A DNA stretch of 64,000 nt from Archangiaceae bacterium (GTDB lineage Bacteria; Myxococcota; Myxococcia; Myxococcales; Myxococcaceae). Location of the stretch: assembly GCA_016879935.1 (NCBI GenBank), contig JAACJQ010000307.1, positions 1-64,000 of the forward strand, written 5' to 3'. Shown in pieces: positions 1 to 10,330 of this stretch. A program made the position numbers and the translations under genes. The notes under the pieces were generated by a model. The model worked only from the letters and a program-made list of their open reading frames with translations, had not been told where the DNA came from and ran no database searches. Each line of letters starts with the position of its first letter. The first letter of the stretch is position 1.

Positions 1-20
1 CGCTGAGACACCTACCTTCG

Positions 21-42
21 CCTCCCTGCTGAAAGCAGGAGG
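21..42 (+). other. Stem-loop containing an AGGAGG sequence, ahead of the kinase gene
   Basis: Bases 21-30 (CCTCC, one bulged C, TGCT) pair with 34-42 (AGCA, GGAGG) around a three-base GAA loop. The 3' arm contains a perfect AGGAGG at 37-42. Six bases later an ATG at 49 opens a five-codon frame (MRGAC) that stops at 66. The kinase start at 79 has no good ribosome binding site of its own. The fold could be the terminator of a gene left of the window (no T-run is visible) or a leader controlling the kinase. Both readings are inference. Confidence 0.35.
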
Positions 43-78
43 CTCACGATGCGTGGCGCATGCTAGCCTGCGCGTCCC

Positions 79-2304
79 ATGGGTTCGGCCAAACCCTCCT
101 CGGACTTCGACCGCGGAAGGCTCATCGGAAAGTACGAGATTCTGACCCGCCTCTCGATGGGCGGCATGGCCGAGCTGTACCTCGCGTTTCTGCCCGGCCC
201 CGGTGGCTTCAAGAAGTTCGTCGCGGTGAAGCAGATTCTGCCCGACGTGAAGCGCGACGAAGCGTTCGTGAAGATGTTCCTCGACGAGGCGCGCATCACG
301 GCCGCCTTCAGTCACGCGAACATCGGCCAGGTCTTCGATCTCGGTGAAGACGCCGAGTCGGGTGAGCTGTACCTCGCGATGGAGTTCATCGCCGGTCAGA
401 ACCTCGAGCAGGTCTTGAAGCGCGCCGCGAAGAAGGAAGTTCCGATTCCCGTCGGCTTCGCGGCCCGCGTGATTCGCGACACCGCCCTCGCGCTCCACTA
501 CGCGCACCACTTTCAGGAGCCCTCGACCGGCATGGCAATGCCCGTCGTGCACCGCGACATCAGCCCGAAGAACGTGATGATCACGTACACGGGCGACGTG
601 AAGGTGATCGACTTCGGCATCGCGAAAGCGCGCGGCCGGTTGAACCGCACACAGGTCGGCATCGTGAAGGGCACCTCGGGGTACATGGCGCCCGAGCAGG
701 TGAAGAACGAGCAGCTCGACGGCCGGGCCGATCTGTTCGCCACCGCCGTGATGCTCCACGAGATGCTCTGCGGCGAGCGGCTGTTCACCGCGCCCACCGA
801 CGCCGGCATGATGCTCAAGATCGTCGAGGGCGAGGCCACGCCGCCTTCGTCGGTCAACGGGTACATCACCGAGGAGTTCTCGAACGTCGTCTTGAAGGGC
901 CTCGAGAAGTCGCGCGATCGACGGTTCTCGACGGGCAAGGAGTTCGCTCGCGCCATCGAGCAGTCGTGCGGCGAGATGTTCGAAGAGGAGCAGGTCGCCG
1001 AGTTCATGAAGCAGCTGTTCGACGACAAGATCGCGTTGACGCGATCGATCCTCGACATGGCGAACGAGGAGAAAGACGTCAGCAGCCTCTCGCGCGCCGT
1101 CGAAGGGCTGACGCAAGAGGAGCAGGAGAACGCGTCGGGCGGCCGCAAGAAGGTGACCAACGGCGCCGGCATCAAGAACGTCGCCACGCCAGCGCCTCGC
1201 CCCGGTCTTGGGAAGGCGGGCGCGTCGAGTCAGCGCCTGCCGAAGGTGGGCACGAAGGGCGCGTCGAGCCAGAAGCTCCCGCCCGTCGACGCGCGCTCCA
1301 GGTCTTCGCAGCGGCTGCCGAAAGTGGGCGAGTCACGGCGCTCGTTGCCCTCGATTCCCATCGACGAGGAAGCTGGTTCGAAGAAGTCGAAGGCCAGGCT
1401 CCCGGCCGTCGACGAGACGATTCCGCCGACCTCGCGGGCGAAGTCGAACCCGAAGGGCGTGGTCCCAGCAGAGCTGAGCCAGCGCGGCACCGAGCAGGCC
1501 TCCGAGACGCCAGCGGGTGGCGGTGGCAGCAAGGCCCTGATGATCGTCGGCATCGTCTTCGTGCTCGCGGTGCTCGGCGGTGGTGGTTGGGCCGTGACCA
1601 AGGGGCCGCTCGCGCAGCTCACGAAAGACGACACGATTCCCATCGACACCGGGCCGTCGAAGATCGACCTCGGCGCCACCACGCCCTCGGGTGCCAAGCC
1701 CGCGTGGCTGATCGAGAAGGAAGAGCAGGATCGCAAAGAGGCGGAAGAGAAGGCGCGCCAGAAGGAGATCGAAGAGGCCGCCGCCGATCCTGATCGTCTG
1801 CAGCTGCTCCAGGAGATCACCGCGCAGATCGAGCAGCTCAATCGCCTCGAAGAAGAGCAGCGCCAGCTCAAGATCGAAGCGCGGCAGGGCAAACAGAACA
1901 CCGAGAAGAACGCGAAGAAGATCGAAGACCTTCAGAAGCAGATCAACGATCTGAAAGACGCGCTCAAAGAGAAAGAGGAGCGCAAGAAGGCGACGCCCGT
2001 GAGGCGGAATGGCCGGGGCGCCGACCCTGAGGGCGTCACGGTCGTCAAAGATGCTCGCGGCGCGAAGGCCAACGAGCTCGGCTACCTCACGCTCAAGACC
2101 GTGAACCCGTCATCGGCCGCCGTGTTCCTCGGCAAGACCGAGCTCGGCTCGACGCCCTTCGTGAAGATGCCGATCGAAGCCGGCATTCACGAGCTGCGCA
2201 TCGTCGACTCCGATTCGAAGAACCGCTCGTACACGGTCACGATCACCTCCGGGAAGACCGAAGAGAAGACGGTGAACGTCGGGTCGCTGCCGCTCGGTCC
2301 CTGA
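79..2304 (+). CDS. Membrane Ser/Thr protein kinase with C-terminal PEGA domain
   Basis: This is a eukaryotic-like (Hanks-type) kinase of 741 residues. The kinase domain covers about residues 17-290. It has a glycine-rich loop (LSMGGMAE), the ATP lysine at K51 (FVAVKQ), a catalytic loop HRDISPKN and a DFG motif (VIDFGIAK). A Ser/Lys/Pro-rich linker with repeated SSQ-LP units follows (about 380-460). A single membrane segment lies at about 484-508. After it come a Glu/Lys-rich coiled coil (about 540-650) and a C-terminal PEGA-type beta domain (from about 675, NPSSAAVFLGKTELGSTPF). Such proteins phosphorylate cytoplasmic targets in response to envelope cues. Here the coil and PEGA part would lie outside the inner membrane. 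The substrate is unknown. The ATG at 79 is the first start giving the intact kinase fold; it lacks a clear ribosome binding site. Confidence 0.9.
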   Translation: MGSAKPSSDFDRGRLIGKYEILTRLSMGGMAELYLAFLPGPGGFKKFVAVKQILPDVKRDEAFVKMFLDEARITAAFSHANIGQVFDLGEDAESGELYLAMEFIAGQNLEQVLKRAAKKEVPIPVGFAARVIRDTALALHYAHHFQEPSTGMAMPVVHRDISPKNVMITYTGDVKVIDFGIAKARGRLNRTQVGIVKGTSGYMAPEQVKNEQLDGRADLFATAVMLHEMLCGERLFTAPTDAGMMLKIVEGEATPPSSVNGYITEEFSNVVLKGLEKSRDRRFSTGKEFARAIEQSCGEMFEEEQVAEFMKQLFDDKIALTRSILDMANEEKDVSSLSRAVEGLTQEEQENASGGRKKVTNGAGIKNVATPAPRPGLGKAGASSQRLPKVGTKGASSQKLPPVDARSRSSQRLPKVGESRRSLPSIPIDEEAGSKKSKARLPAVDETIPPTSRAKSNPKGVVPAELSQRGTEQASETPAGGGGSKALMIVGIVFVLAVLGGGGWAVTKGPLAQLTKDDTIPIDTGPSKIDLGATTPSGAKPAWLIEKEEQDRKEAEEKARQKEIEEAAADPDRLQLLQEITAQIEQLNRLEEEQRQLKIEARQGKQNTEKNAKKIEDLQKQINDLKDALKEKEERKKATPVRRNGRGADPEGVTVVKDARGAKANELGYLTLKTVNPSSAAVFLGKTELGSTPFVKMPIEAGIHELRIVDSDSKNRSYTVTITSGKTEEKTVNVGSLPLGP

Positions 2305-2355
2305 GCGCGTTCCTCCTCGCTCCAGCGGGCGCGCGCATGTAGGGTGCTCGCCGCC

Positions 2356-3331
<976 letters not shown>

Positions 3332-3339
<8 letters not shown>

Positions 3340-5428
3340 GCTGTTGTTCGAACTCGGCTCCGAGGAGCTGCCCGCCCGATTCGTCGTGCCCGTGCTGAAC
3401 GACCTCGAGAAGCTCTTCGTCGAGGGCTGCAAAGCCGCGCGCATCAACCACGGCGCCATCAAGACGTACGGCACGCCGCGCCGCATCGCTCTGGTCGTCG
3501 AGGGCCTGTCCGAGAAGACCGAAGACGTCGTGAAGGAAGTGCAGGGCCCTTCGGTGAAGGCGGCCTTCGAGGCCGACGGCACGCCCAAAGTGCCCGCGAC
3601 GAAGTTCGCCGAGTCGGTGAAGCTGCCCGTCGAAAAGCTCAAGCGGGTGACGACGCCGAAGGGCGAGTACCTGGCGGCCGACGTCGAAGAGAAGGGCCGT
3701 CGCGTCATCGAGCTGCTGCCGGAAGTGCTCGGCGCGTGCGTCAAGAAGCTGCCGTTCCCGAAGTCGATGCGCTGGGGCGACGTCGAGGCTGCGTTCGGCC
3801 GCCCGCTGCAGTGGATCGTGGCGTTGTTCGGCAGCGAAGTGGTGCCGGTGATCTTCTCCGACGTGAAGAGCGGCCGTGAGACGCGCGGTCATCGCTTCCT
3901 CTCGCCTGGCTGGATCACGATCGCGAAGCCGTCGGACTACGAGAGCGCCCTCGAGAAGGCGCATGTCGTCGCCGACTTGAGCAAGCGCCGCGCGATGCTG
4001 GTCGAGCGTCTGGCCGTTGCTGCGAAGAAGGCGAACGGCACGCTCATCTCCGATGACGGCCTCGTCGATCAGGTGCTCAACCTCGTCGAGCTGCCCAACC
4101 CGGTCGTCGGAACGTTCGAGGAGCGTCACCTCGATCTGCCGCCCGAGGTGCTCATTCAGGAGATGAAGAGCCACCAGCGATATTTCTCGCTCACCGATGC
4201 AAGCGGGAAGCTGCTGCCCCGTTTCATCGCCGTGTCGAACACGCCCGTGAAGAGCGAAGCCTTGTCCGTGAAGGGCTACGAGCGCGTGTTGCGCGCGCGC
4301 CTCACCGACGGCCGCTTCTTCTTCGACGAAGACCGGAAGATTCCGCTGCAAGACCGATTGCCCAAGCTCGCGCGCCGCAACTGGGTGCAGGGCCTCGGCA
4401 GCATGGCCGAGAAGACCGATCGCATTCGTGCGCTCGCGATGAAGTTGGCCGACCTGGCAGGGAAGGGTGCTCAGCGCGCGACCATCGAGCGCGCAGCCTC
4501 ACTCGTGAAGTGCGACCTCGAGACCGGCATGGTCGGCGAGTTCCCCGAGCTGCAGGGCGTGATGGGGCGCGAGTATGCGCTCCATGGTGGTGAGCCGAAG
4601 GAGGTCGCCGTCGCGATCTTCGAGCACTACCTGCCGCGCGGCGCGAACGACTCGCTGCCCACGCAAGACGCAGGAGCGCTGATCGGCCTCGCCGATCGCC
4701 TCGACTCGCTCGTCGGTCTCTTCGCCATCGGCAAGCGGCCCACGGGCGCGAAAGACGAGTTCGCCCTGCGGCGTGCCGCGATCGCCGTCATCAACCTCGT
4801 CATCGGCAAGGGCTATCGGTTCTCGCTCTCGGCTGCGCTCGACGCATCGCTCGAGCTGCTCGGGCCCGTGCTCGCGAACTCGAAGGCCAAACCGGCGAAC
4901 CCGCCCGTCAAGGTGCAGGTGCTCGAGTTCATCCAGGACCGGCTCCGCCCGCTCTGGGGTGAGCAGCACCGCGCAGACATCATCGAAGCCGTCGTGGCCG
5001 CGGGCATCGACGATCTCGTCGCCACGCACCAGCGCCTGACTGCGTTGTCGGCGTACGTCTCGCGCCCCGACTTCTCGAAGCTCGCCGCGACGTTCAAGCG
5101 CGTGGGCAACATCGTCGAGAAGCAGGCGAAAGACGTGACGAAGGCTCCGGTCGACGCCTCGAAGCTGACCGACGACGCCGAGAAGGTGCTGAACACCGAG
5201 GTCTCGAAGGTGCGTGACGCCGTGCACGCCGCCATCAAGGCCGACGACTACGCGGGCGCGCTCGCAAAGGTCGTTCCGCTCGGGCCCTTCGTCGACACGT
5301 TCTTCGACAAGGTGATGGTGATGGCCGAAGACAAGGCGCTGCGTGAGAACCGCGTGCGTCTGCTGATGGAGATCGGCGGCCTCTTCGGCACCGTCGCCGA
5401 CTTCTCCAGAATCCAGTCGGAGTCCTGA
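3332..5428 (+). CDS. glyS: Glycine--tRNA ligase, beta subunit
   Basis: GlyS supplies tRNA recognition to the alpha2-beta2 glycyl-tRNA synthetase. The protein has 698 residues, the usual length. It starts [18 protein letters not shown], the standard GlyS opening. It includes the family stretches [21 protein letters not shown] and [12 protein letters not shown] helical C-terminal region resembles the anticodon-binding domain. The start codon is GTG at 3332, inside the 3' end of glyQ. This order and overlap are normal for bacteria with the two-subunit enzyme. The following lipoprotein gene begins one base after the stop, so all may share a transcript. Confidence 0.97.
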
Positions 5429-5429
5429 C

Positions 5430-6923
5430 GTGACCTTCCCGAAGTTCCGATGGCTGTTCGCAGTCGTGGCGGTGGGGGCCAGCGCATGCCCCGCCGTCGA
5501 CGTGTCGCTCCCGACGCCGCTCGATCGCTTCTACTTTCCGACGGCCATCACGCACCTCGACGGGCCCGACGGCGGCAACGGCGTGCTCGTCGTCGCCTCG
5601 ACGAACTTCGACAAGCGCTTCTCGGCGGGCTCACTCATCGCGGTGAACCTCGACGCGTTGCCGCTGCCCGCGTTCGGCGCCACGCCGACGTCTCCGGTCA
5701 CGCAGATTCCCGTCATTCGCACGACGCCGCTCGAAGCCGATGGTGGTGCGCCCGACGCCGTTCGTATCGCCGCGTTCGCCGGCCAGATGGCGGCTCTGCC
5801 GCTCTCGAATGACCGTGTTCGCCTCTTCGTCGCGACCCGCTCGGAGAAGCAGCGTGTTCACGCCGTCGATCTCACCATCGGCAACACCGGAGCCCTCACC
5901 CTCACGTGTCTCAACTCGAACGAGCGCGACTGCAGCCTGAACGCGACCTCGCTCAACGGCTTTGAGCAGACCGAGACGGGCATTCCACGCGCCCCCGGTG
6001 CTTTCGGAGTCGCGCTCCGTGCCCGCACCTGCTCGAAGGCCGAAGAGTGCGGGGCTTCGCGTGACGGCGGCTCGTACGAATGCACCCAGAACCGTTGCCT
6101 CGCGACGTTCGACGGTCGTCCGCAGGAGCCCGTCTCCGACGTGATGGTGACGCACATCTCGCAGGCCGACACGCCACTGGGGTCGGCGAAGGATCCTCGG
6201 GGCTACCTCGTGAAACTCGGCTCCGAATCGATGACCGTCTCCGAGCGCAACTTCGTGAACCTGAGCACCGGCGCCTCGCACGCCATCGCCGTCGGCGCCC
6301 GGTGGAACTACGTCAGCGGCCGCTTCATCAGCCCGCTCGGCAACCTCATTCGCCTCGTCGATCGCGCCTCGTGGGACAGCGACAGCCCCACGGTGGTGTC
6401 GACCCAGGTCGAGTCCGTCTTTCGCGTGGCCGAGGCGCGTGGCATCGCGCTGAGCGCAGACGAGAAGCGGGTCTATCTGCTTGGTCGCTCGCCTGACGCC
6501 CTGCTCGTCGCCAGCATCGACGACCCGGGCAGTGACGCCCCGAAGCTGAGCGTCGTGCGAGGCATTCCGCTCCCGGCCGAGCCGAACGAGATCGTGGTGC
6601 TGTCGCGCCCGGGCATGGCCGACTTGCTGGCCATCACGTGCACGGCCGCTGGCGTCATTGCGCTGTACGACGATCAAAACGATGTGCTCACGCAGGTTCC
6701 CGGGGTGGGGATTCAGCCCTTCGGTCTGGCGGCCGATCGTCGGGGCGCAGGCGCTCGCCTCTACGCGACGAACTTCCAGGATGGACGCGTCGCGGTCATC
6801 GACCTGCCCGACCTCGCGACGCCGCAGTCTGCGCGCGTCGTTGCCCACCTTGGGCGTCAACAGCTGTGCCTCGTTCGATCCACCGACGTCTCGTGTGCGA
6901 CCGATGGCGGAGTCGCTCCATGA
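5430..6923 (+). CDS. Putative outer-membrane lipoprotein, beta-propeller-like
   Basis: This is a 497-residue protein of unknown function. It starts at GTG 5430, immediately after the glyS stop. The N-terminus has a basic start, a hydrophobic segment and a lipobox-like ASAC with the candidate lipidated Cys at position 20. The mature part is rich in short beta-like segments and mentions like GVLVVASTNFD and RLYATNFQDGRVAVIDLP, which resemble blades of YVTN/NHL-type beta-propellers. It contains two close Cys pairs around residues 155-225. Its stop overlaps the ATG of the next gene (ATGA), and the next product has the same architecture, so the two probably act together. I do not recognise the family more precisely. 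Confidence 0.75.
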   Translation: MTFPKFRWLFAVVAVGASACPAVDVSLPTPLDRFYFPTAITHLDGPDGGNGVLVVASTNFDKRFSAGSLIAVNLDALPLPAFGATPTSPVTQIPVIRTTPLEADGGAPDAVRIAAFAGQMAALPLSNDRVRLFVATRSEKQRVHAVDLTIGNTGALTLTCLNSNERDCSLNATSLNGFEQTETGIPRAPGAFGVALRARTCSKAEECGASRDGGSYECTQNRCLATFDGRPQEPVSDVMVTHISQADTPLGSAKDPRGYLVKLGSESMTVSERNFVNLSTGASHAIAVGARWNYVSGRFISPLGNLIRLVDRASWDSDSPTVVSTQVESVFRVAEARGIALSADEKRVYLLGRSPDALLVASIDDPGSDAPKLSVVRGIPLPAEPNEIVVLSRPGMADLLAITCTAAGVIALYDDQNDVLTQVPGVGIQPFGLAADRRGAGARLYATNFQDGRVAVIDLPDLATPQSARVVAHLGRQQLCLVRSTDVSCATDGGVAP

Positions 6924-8863
6924 TTCGCCGCCTCCTCGCCGCAACGGCCGTGTTGCTCTTCGGTTGCCCGCAGAACACCACCAGCGCCGCGAACGCGTTC
7001 GTCGGGGCCAACGCCATGGTGCTCGTCGATCTGCTCGACGGCGGCGTTCGCGAGACTGACGACAACTTCAACCGGTTCCTCTTCGTCACTTCGACGAACA
7101 CGAACGAGCTGCGCGTGCTCGACCTGAAGCCCGCCTCGGCGACGGGAACGGCGGCCACCAAAGAGCCGCTCCGTGCACCGAACCCCCTCGAGACCCTGTC
7201 GATTCCAGTCATCGATCGGCCCACCGGTTTGTCGCTCGACACCCGCTACGAGGCTGGCATTCGCAAGAAGGGCTCGCTGCTCTACGTGATTCGGCAGGGC
7301 GGAGCCGAGCTGTCTGTCGTCGGGGTCGAGCCTTCGGAGCTGCGCGAGGTGCGCCGTATTCCGGTCGGTGCTCCCGTGACCGCGGTGACGAACCTCATGC
7401 CGGACACCTCGACAAGCCGCGTGTGGATCGCGACGTTCGATGGTTCCCGCTCGACCGTGCTCGAGCTCACGCTCCCGGCCTCGGCCCGCGACCTGCGGCA
7501 GCGCTCGACGGCGCAGCTGGTCTCGAGCCTCACGGTTCGACTGCAGATTCAGGGTGAGGCCATCTCGGCGTTGCTCGCCGTGCCCGGCCTCGAGAACCGC
7601 ACGGCGGGTGGCCGGCCGTTCTGCAACGACCCGTCGAAGGCCTGCCTCGCGATCGCGACGCGCAGGCTCGCGGGCGTCGACGGTTCTGCCTCGCTCGTCG
7701 ACCCCTCGACGCTGAGCTCGGTCGCGCTCGGCTTCCCGGGGCCCATTCGTGGGCTCTCGATGATCGACAGCAAAGTCGACGATCGCCCGGAGTCGTCGCC
7801 AGGCGCGCTCCTCTTCGGAGTGCTCGACGAAGAGGCGTGTGGCAGCTCGACGTGTGGCGGTCTCGCGGCGGTCGACACCCGCACCGCCGCTTCTTCCCGG
7901 TTCCCCGCCGTCGATCAGCAGCCCATTCGTGGCGGCGCAGGCCTCGTTCGCAGTGTGTCGATCGTCGCGGGTGCTCAGGTTCGGAACCTGAGCGTCGACG
8001 GCGGCATCGACGCCGCGCCCGTCGTGGGGCTGATCTCGCGGAGCAACGGCGAACTCAGCTTCTTCGATCCCCTCACCCTCAAGTCCATCGATCTCGATCC
8101 CGCTCAGTCGTCGCTCGGCGAGGGCACCTGGTCTGTCGACCCGACCGGCTGGCTCGAAGGGCCCAGGGTCTCGAGCGGGCGGCAACTCACCGCGACCATT
8201 CGTGACGGGGCGCTTCGTTCACAGACGATCTCGGTGACCTGGCAGGGCGAGGTGGGGGCGGTCGCACTCTCTGGCGATGTCAGCAGCTCGTTCGTCGCCG
8301 GCACTCTGGCGCGCCACCTCACTTCGGGTGACGCGCTCACGTTCACCGGTGGAGCAGGGTGCCCTGCCGCGACGATCACCGGCATCGTGGGCGACGTCGT
8401 TCAGTTCACGCCCTCCATTGGCTGCGGGGCGACGGGGGTTCAGGTTCGTGCCGGCGGCTCCCGGCCCTACGTGATTCGCGGCGCCCTCGACGGTCTGCTC
8501 GGTCGTGCCGCCTCGGGCACCACGTTTCAGGCCGCCGGTCTGGTGATCCCATTCGGGACAGCGGCCGACACCCAACCACCCGCGGCTGGCGCCTCGTGGA
8601 CGTTCGACGTGCTCTCGGGCACGACGCCGCTCACCTCGGTGATCGACCCGAACCTCTTCAGCACCAGCACCACCACCACCACCTGTCCCCTCAACGTCAA
8701 CGTCGTCGGAGCGCTCCAGCTGCCAGGCGGCGTGGTCTTCGAGCCGCTGCGTGGTCGCGTTCTCGTGGCTTTCCCGTCGACCAACGTGGTGGCCGAGTTC
8801 GACCCGCTTCGCGTGGGAGCTGGTCCCATCGGGCCGAATGAGGGGGTCATCTGCCATCGGTAG
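6920..8863 (+). CDS. Putative lipoprotein coupled to the preceding gene
   Basis: This 647-residue protein of unknown function starts at ATG 6920, inside the stop of the upstream lipoprotein gene. The frame is open much further upstream, but this start gives a classic lipoprotein signal with lipobox LLFGC and lipidated Cys at 16. The following segment (RFLFVTSTNTNELRVLDL) echoes the first blade of the upstream protein, suggesting a related beta-propeller N-terminal half. The C-terminal half is Ser/Thr/Gly-rich and includes a short Thr/Ser run near residues 580-590 encoded by CACC-type repeats. The product is likely attached to the outer membrane. A paired structural or binding role is inference. 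Confidence 0.75.
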   Translation: MIRRLLAATAVLLFGCPQNTTSAANAFVGANAMVLVDLLDGGVRETDDNFNRFLFVTSTNTNELRVLDLKPASATGTAATKEPLRAPNPLETLSIPVIDRPTGLSLDTRYEAGIRKKGSLLYVIRQGGAELSVVGVEPSELREVRRIPVGAPVTAVTNLMPDTSTSRVWIATFDGSRSTVLELTLPASARDLRQRSTAQLVSSLTVRLQIQGEAISALLAVPGLENRTAGGRPFCNDPSKACLAIATRRLAGVDGSASLVDPSTLSSVALGFPGPIRGLSMIDSKVDDRPESSPGALLFGVLDEEACGSSTCGGLAAVDTRTAASSRFPAVDQQPIRGGAGLVRSVSIVAGAQVRNLSVDGGIDAAPVVGLISRSNGELSFFDPLTLKSIDLDPAQSSLGEGTWSVDPTGWLEGPRVSSGRQLTATIRDGALRSQTISVTWQGEVGAVALSGDVSSSFVAGTLARHLTSGDALTFTGGAGCPAATITGIVGDVVQFTPSIGCGATGVQVRAGGSRPYVIRGALDGLLGRAASGTTFQAAGLVIPFGTAADTQPPAAGASWTFDVLSGTTPLTSVIDPNLFSTSTTTTTCPLNVNVVGALQLPGGVVFEPLRGRVLVAFPSTNVVAEFDPLRVGAGPIGPNEGVICHR

Positions 8864-8939
8864 TTTGGACGAGCGGCGAATTGGAGCTATCGTCGCCGTC
8901 GTTCGCCGCCTTCAGGCGGTGCCCCGAGAGCCGACAGAC

Positions 8940-9713
8940 ATGATGGATCCGAGCAGCCGCCCACCGCGAAAAGTCTCGATCGCCGACCATATCTGGCAGG
9001 CGTACGAAGACATGGCCTCGCAGATGGGCTCCGATCGCGACGCGCTCATCAATCAAGCGATGTTCATGTTCGCGCGACTCAATGGGTTCCTCGACCCTGC
9101 GGGCGCAGCGAATGGAGCAGCCCCCGGCCCACGGCCTGTTCCCGTTTCGAACGGCACGCCTGCGCCTCGTCCACCTTCGCAGCGTGCTGGCGCTCCGCCG
9201 ATGCTCCAGCCAGCGCCGAAGCCGCCTCCGCGCGCCGCGCCCGAGCCCGCCCAGCAGTCGATGGACGACGACCCGGTTCGTCGCGAGGTCCAGGAGCGCG
9301 TGCTCGAGACGGCTGCCGAGCTCGAGCGCCTCATTCAGAACAAGCGGGGCGGCAACGCTGCACCCCCGCCGCCTTCAGAGCCTGAAGGCGACGGCATCGA
9401 CATCGACGATCCGGGTGGTGATGCCTCCGGTGCGCCCGCGCTCTACATGATGGTCGAAGGCGGCGAGCTCGATCGCATCGCGAAAGATCGGTTCGTGATC
9501 GGCCGCGGCAAGCACTGCGACTTCGTCATCAACTCGGGCAAGGTCTCTCGCGAGCACGCGGTGATCACGCGCGAGGGCAACGACTACTTCGTCGAAGATC
9601 TCGGCAGCTCGAACGGCACCTGGTTCAACAAGCAGCGCATCAAGCGCCGCAAGATCGAAGACGGCGACGAGTACTTCATCTGCAGCGACAAGGTGAAGTT
9701 CGTCTACCGCTGA
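8940..9713 (+). CDS. FHA-domain protein at the head of the Tad-like locus
   Basis: The 257-residue cytoplasmic protein has an FHA (phosphothreonine-binding) domain at about residues 170-257. Its FHA motifs are GRGKHCDFVI, SREH and GSSNGT. The first 45 residues (RKVSIADHIWQAYEDMASQM, then DALINQAMFMFARLNGF) look like a compact helical, ribbon-helix-helix-like module. A Pro/Ala-rich linker joins the two. ATG 8940 was chosen, with a second ATG directly after it; the frame is open further upstream but loses coding character there. The prepilin peptidase gene follows after one base. FHA proteins usually read out Ser/Thr kinase signalling, so this one may link kinase activity to pilus or secretion assembly. 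Confidence 0.85.
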   Translation: MMDPSSRPPRKVSIADHIWQAYEDMASQMGSDRDALINQAMFMFARLNGFLDPAGAANGAAPGPRPVPVSNGTPAPRPPSQRAGAPPMLQPAPKPPPRAAPEPAQQSMDDDPVRREVQERVLETAAELERLIQNKRGGNAAPPPPSEPEGDGIDIDDPGGDASGAPALYMMVEGGELDRIAKDRFVIGRGKHCDFVINSGKVSREHAVITREGNDYFVEDLGSSNGTWFNKQRIKRRKIEDGDEYFICSDKVKFVYR

Positions 9714-9714
9714 C

Positions 9715-10314
9715 GTGCCTCCTCCAGAGTTCGTCCTGTGGCCGCTGATCGGAATCTCCGCAGTGGCCGCGGCCGTGTTCGACGTGAAGAAGGGCTCGAT
9801 TCCCGCGCCGCTCGCGTGGGGAACGCTCGTGGTGGCGCTCGTGCTCCGCCTCGCTTTCGGTGGCGTCGGCACCATCGAGACGGGTCTGCTCTCGGGGCTG
9901 CTCGGCGCCCTGGCGTGCGCCGTTCCTTTCGCGGTGCTCGCGCTCAGTGGTCCGCGCGTCGGGTGGAACGACGTGAAGCTGCTCGCAGCGGTCGGCGCCG
10001 GCTTCGGCGTGCCACGGGCGCTCGCCGCGGTGCTGCTGATCTCGGTCGTCGGCGCGCTCGCCGCGATCTTCTTCGTGGTCATCAGGCGGGGTGGGTCTGC
10101 TAGCGTCCGCCCTCCGGAATCGAACGCAGTACCGCGCGCGGCCGTCGACAGCGCACGGTCGATTCCCTACGGTGTGCCCATCGCGCTCGGAGCGCTCTGG
10201 GCGATGGTGTGGGCGGGACCAGCCGTACCGGACGTCGACGTGGCGCCGGAGGTCGAGGTCGTGGCTGATGGCGGGGTGCCTGCTGATGAAATGGTCGAAC
10301 CTGAATCTCAGTGA
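9715..10314 (+). CDS. A24-family prepilin peptidase (CpaA/TadV type)
   Basis: This is a small membrane aspartyl protease that cleaves and matures Flp/type IV-like prepilins. The 199-residue protein has about five hydrophobic segments in the first 130 residues. The two expected active-site aspartates are visible in AVFDVKKGSIP near the N-terminus and in GWNDVKLLAAVG, a variant of the usual GxGD-x-KL signature in which GxGD reads GWND. A Pro-, Arg- and acid-rich tail of about 70 residues is longer than in typical CpaA proteins. The start is GTG 9715, directly after the FHA gene. The following secretin gene supports a Tad-type role. No pilin gene is present in the window. Confidence 0.82.
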   Translation: MPPPEFVLWPLIGISAVAAAVFDVKKGSIPAPLAWGTLVVALVLRLAFGGVGTIETGLLSGLLGALACAVPFAVLALSGPRVGWNDVKLLAAVGAGFGVPRALAAVLLISVVGALAAIFFVVIRRGGSASVRPPESNAVPRAAVDSARSIPYGVPIALGALWAMVWAGPAVPDVDVAPEVEVVADGGVPADEMVEPESQ

Positions 10315-10330
10315 TTTCTCGGAGGGGATG

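Noticed and set aside
8660-8690. Run of CACC/CAGCAC units near the end of the second lipoprotein gene.
   Set aside because: Short, in frame, and encodes a Ser/Thr stretch; too brief for a regulatory or phase-variable repeat.
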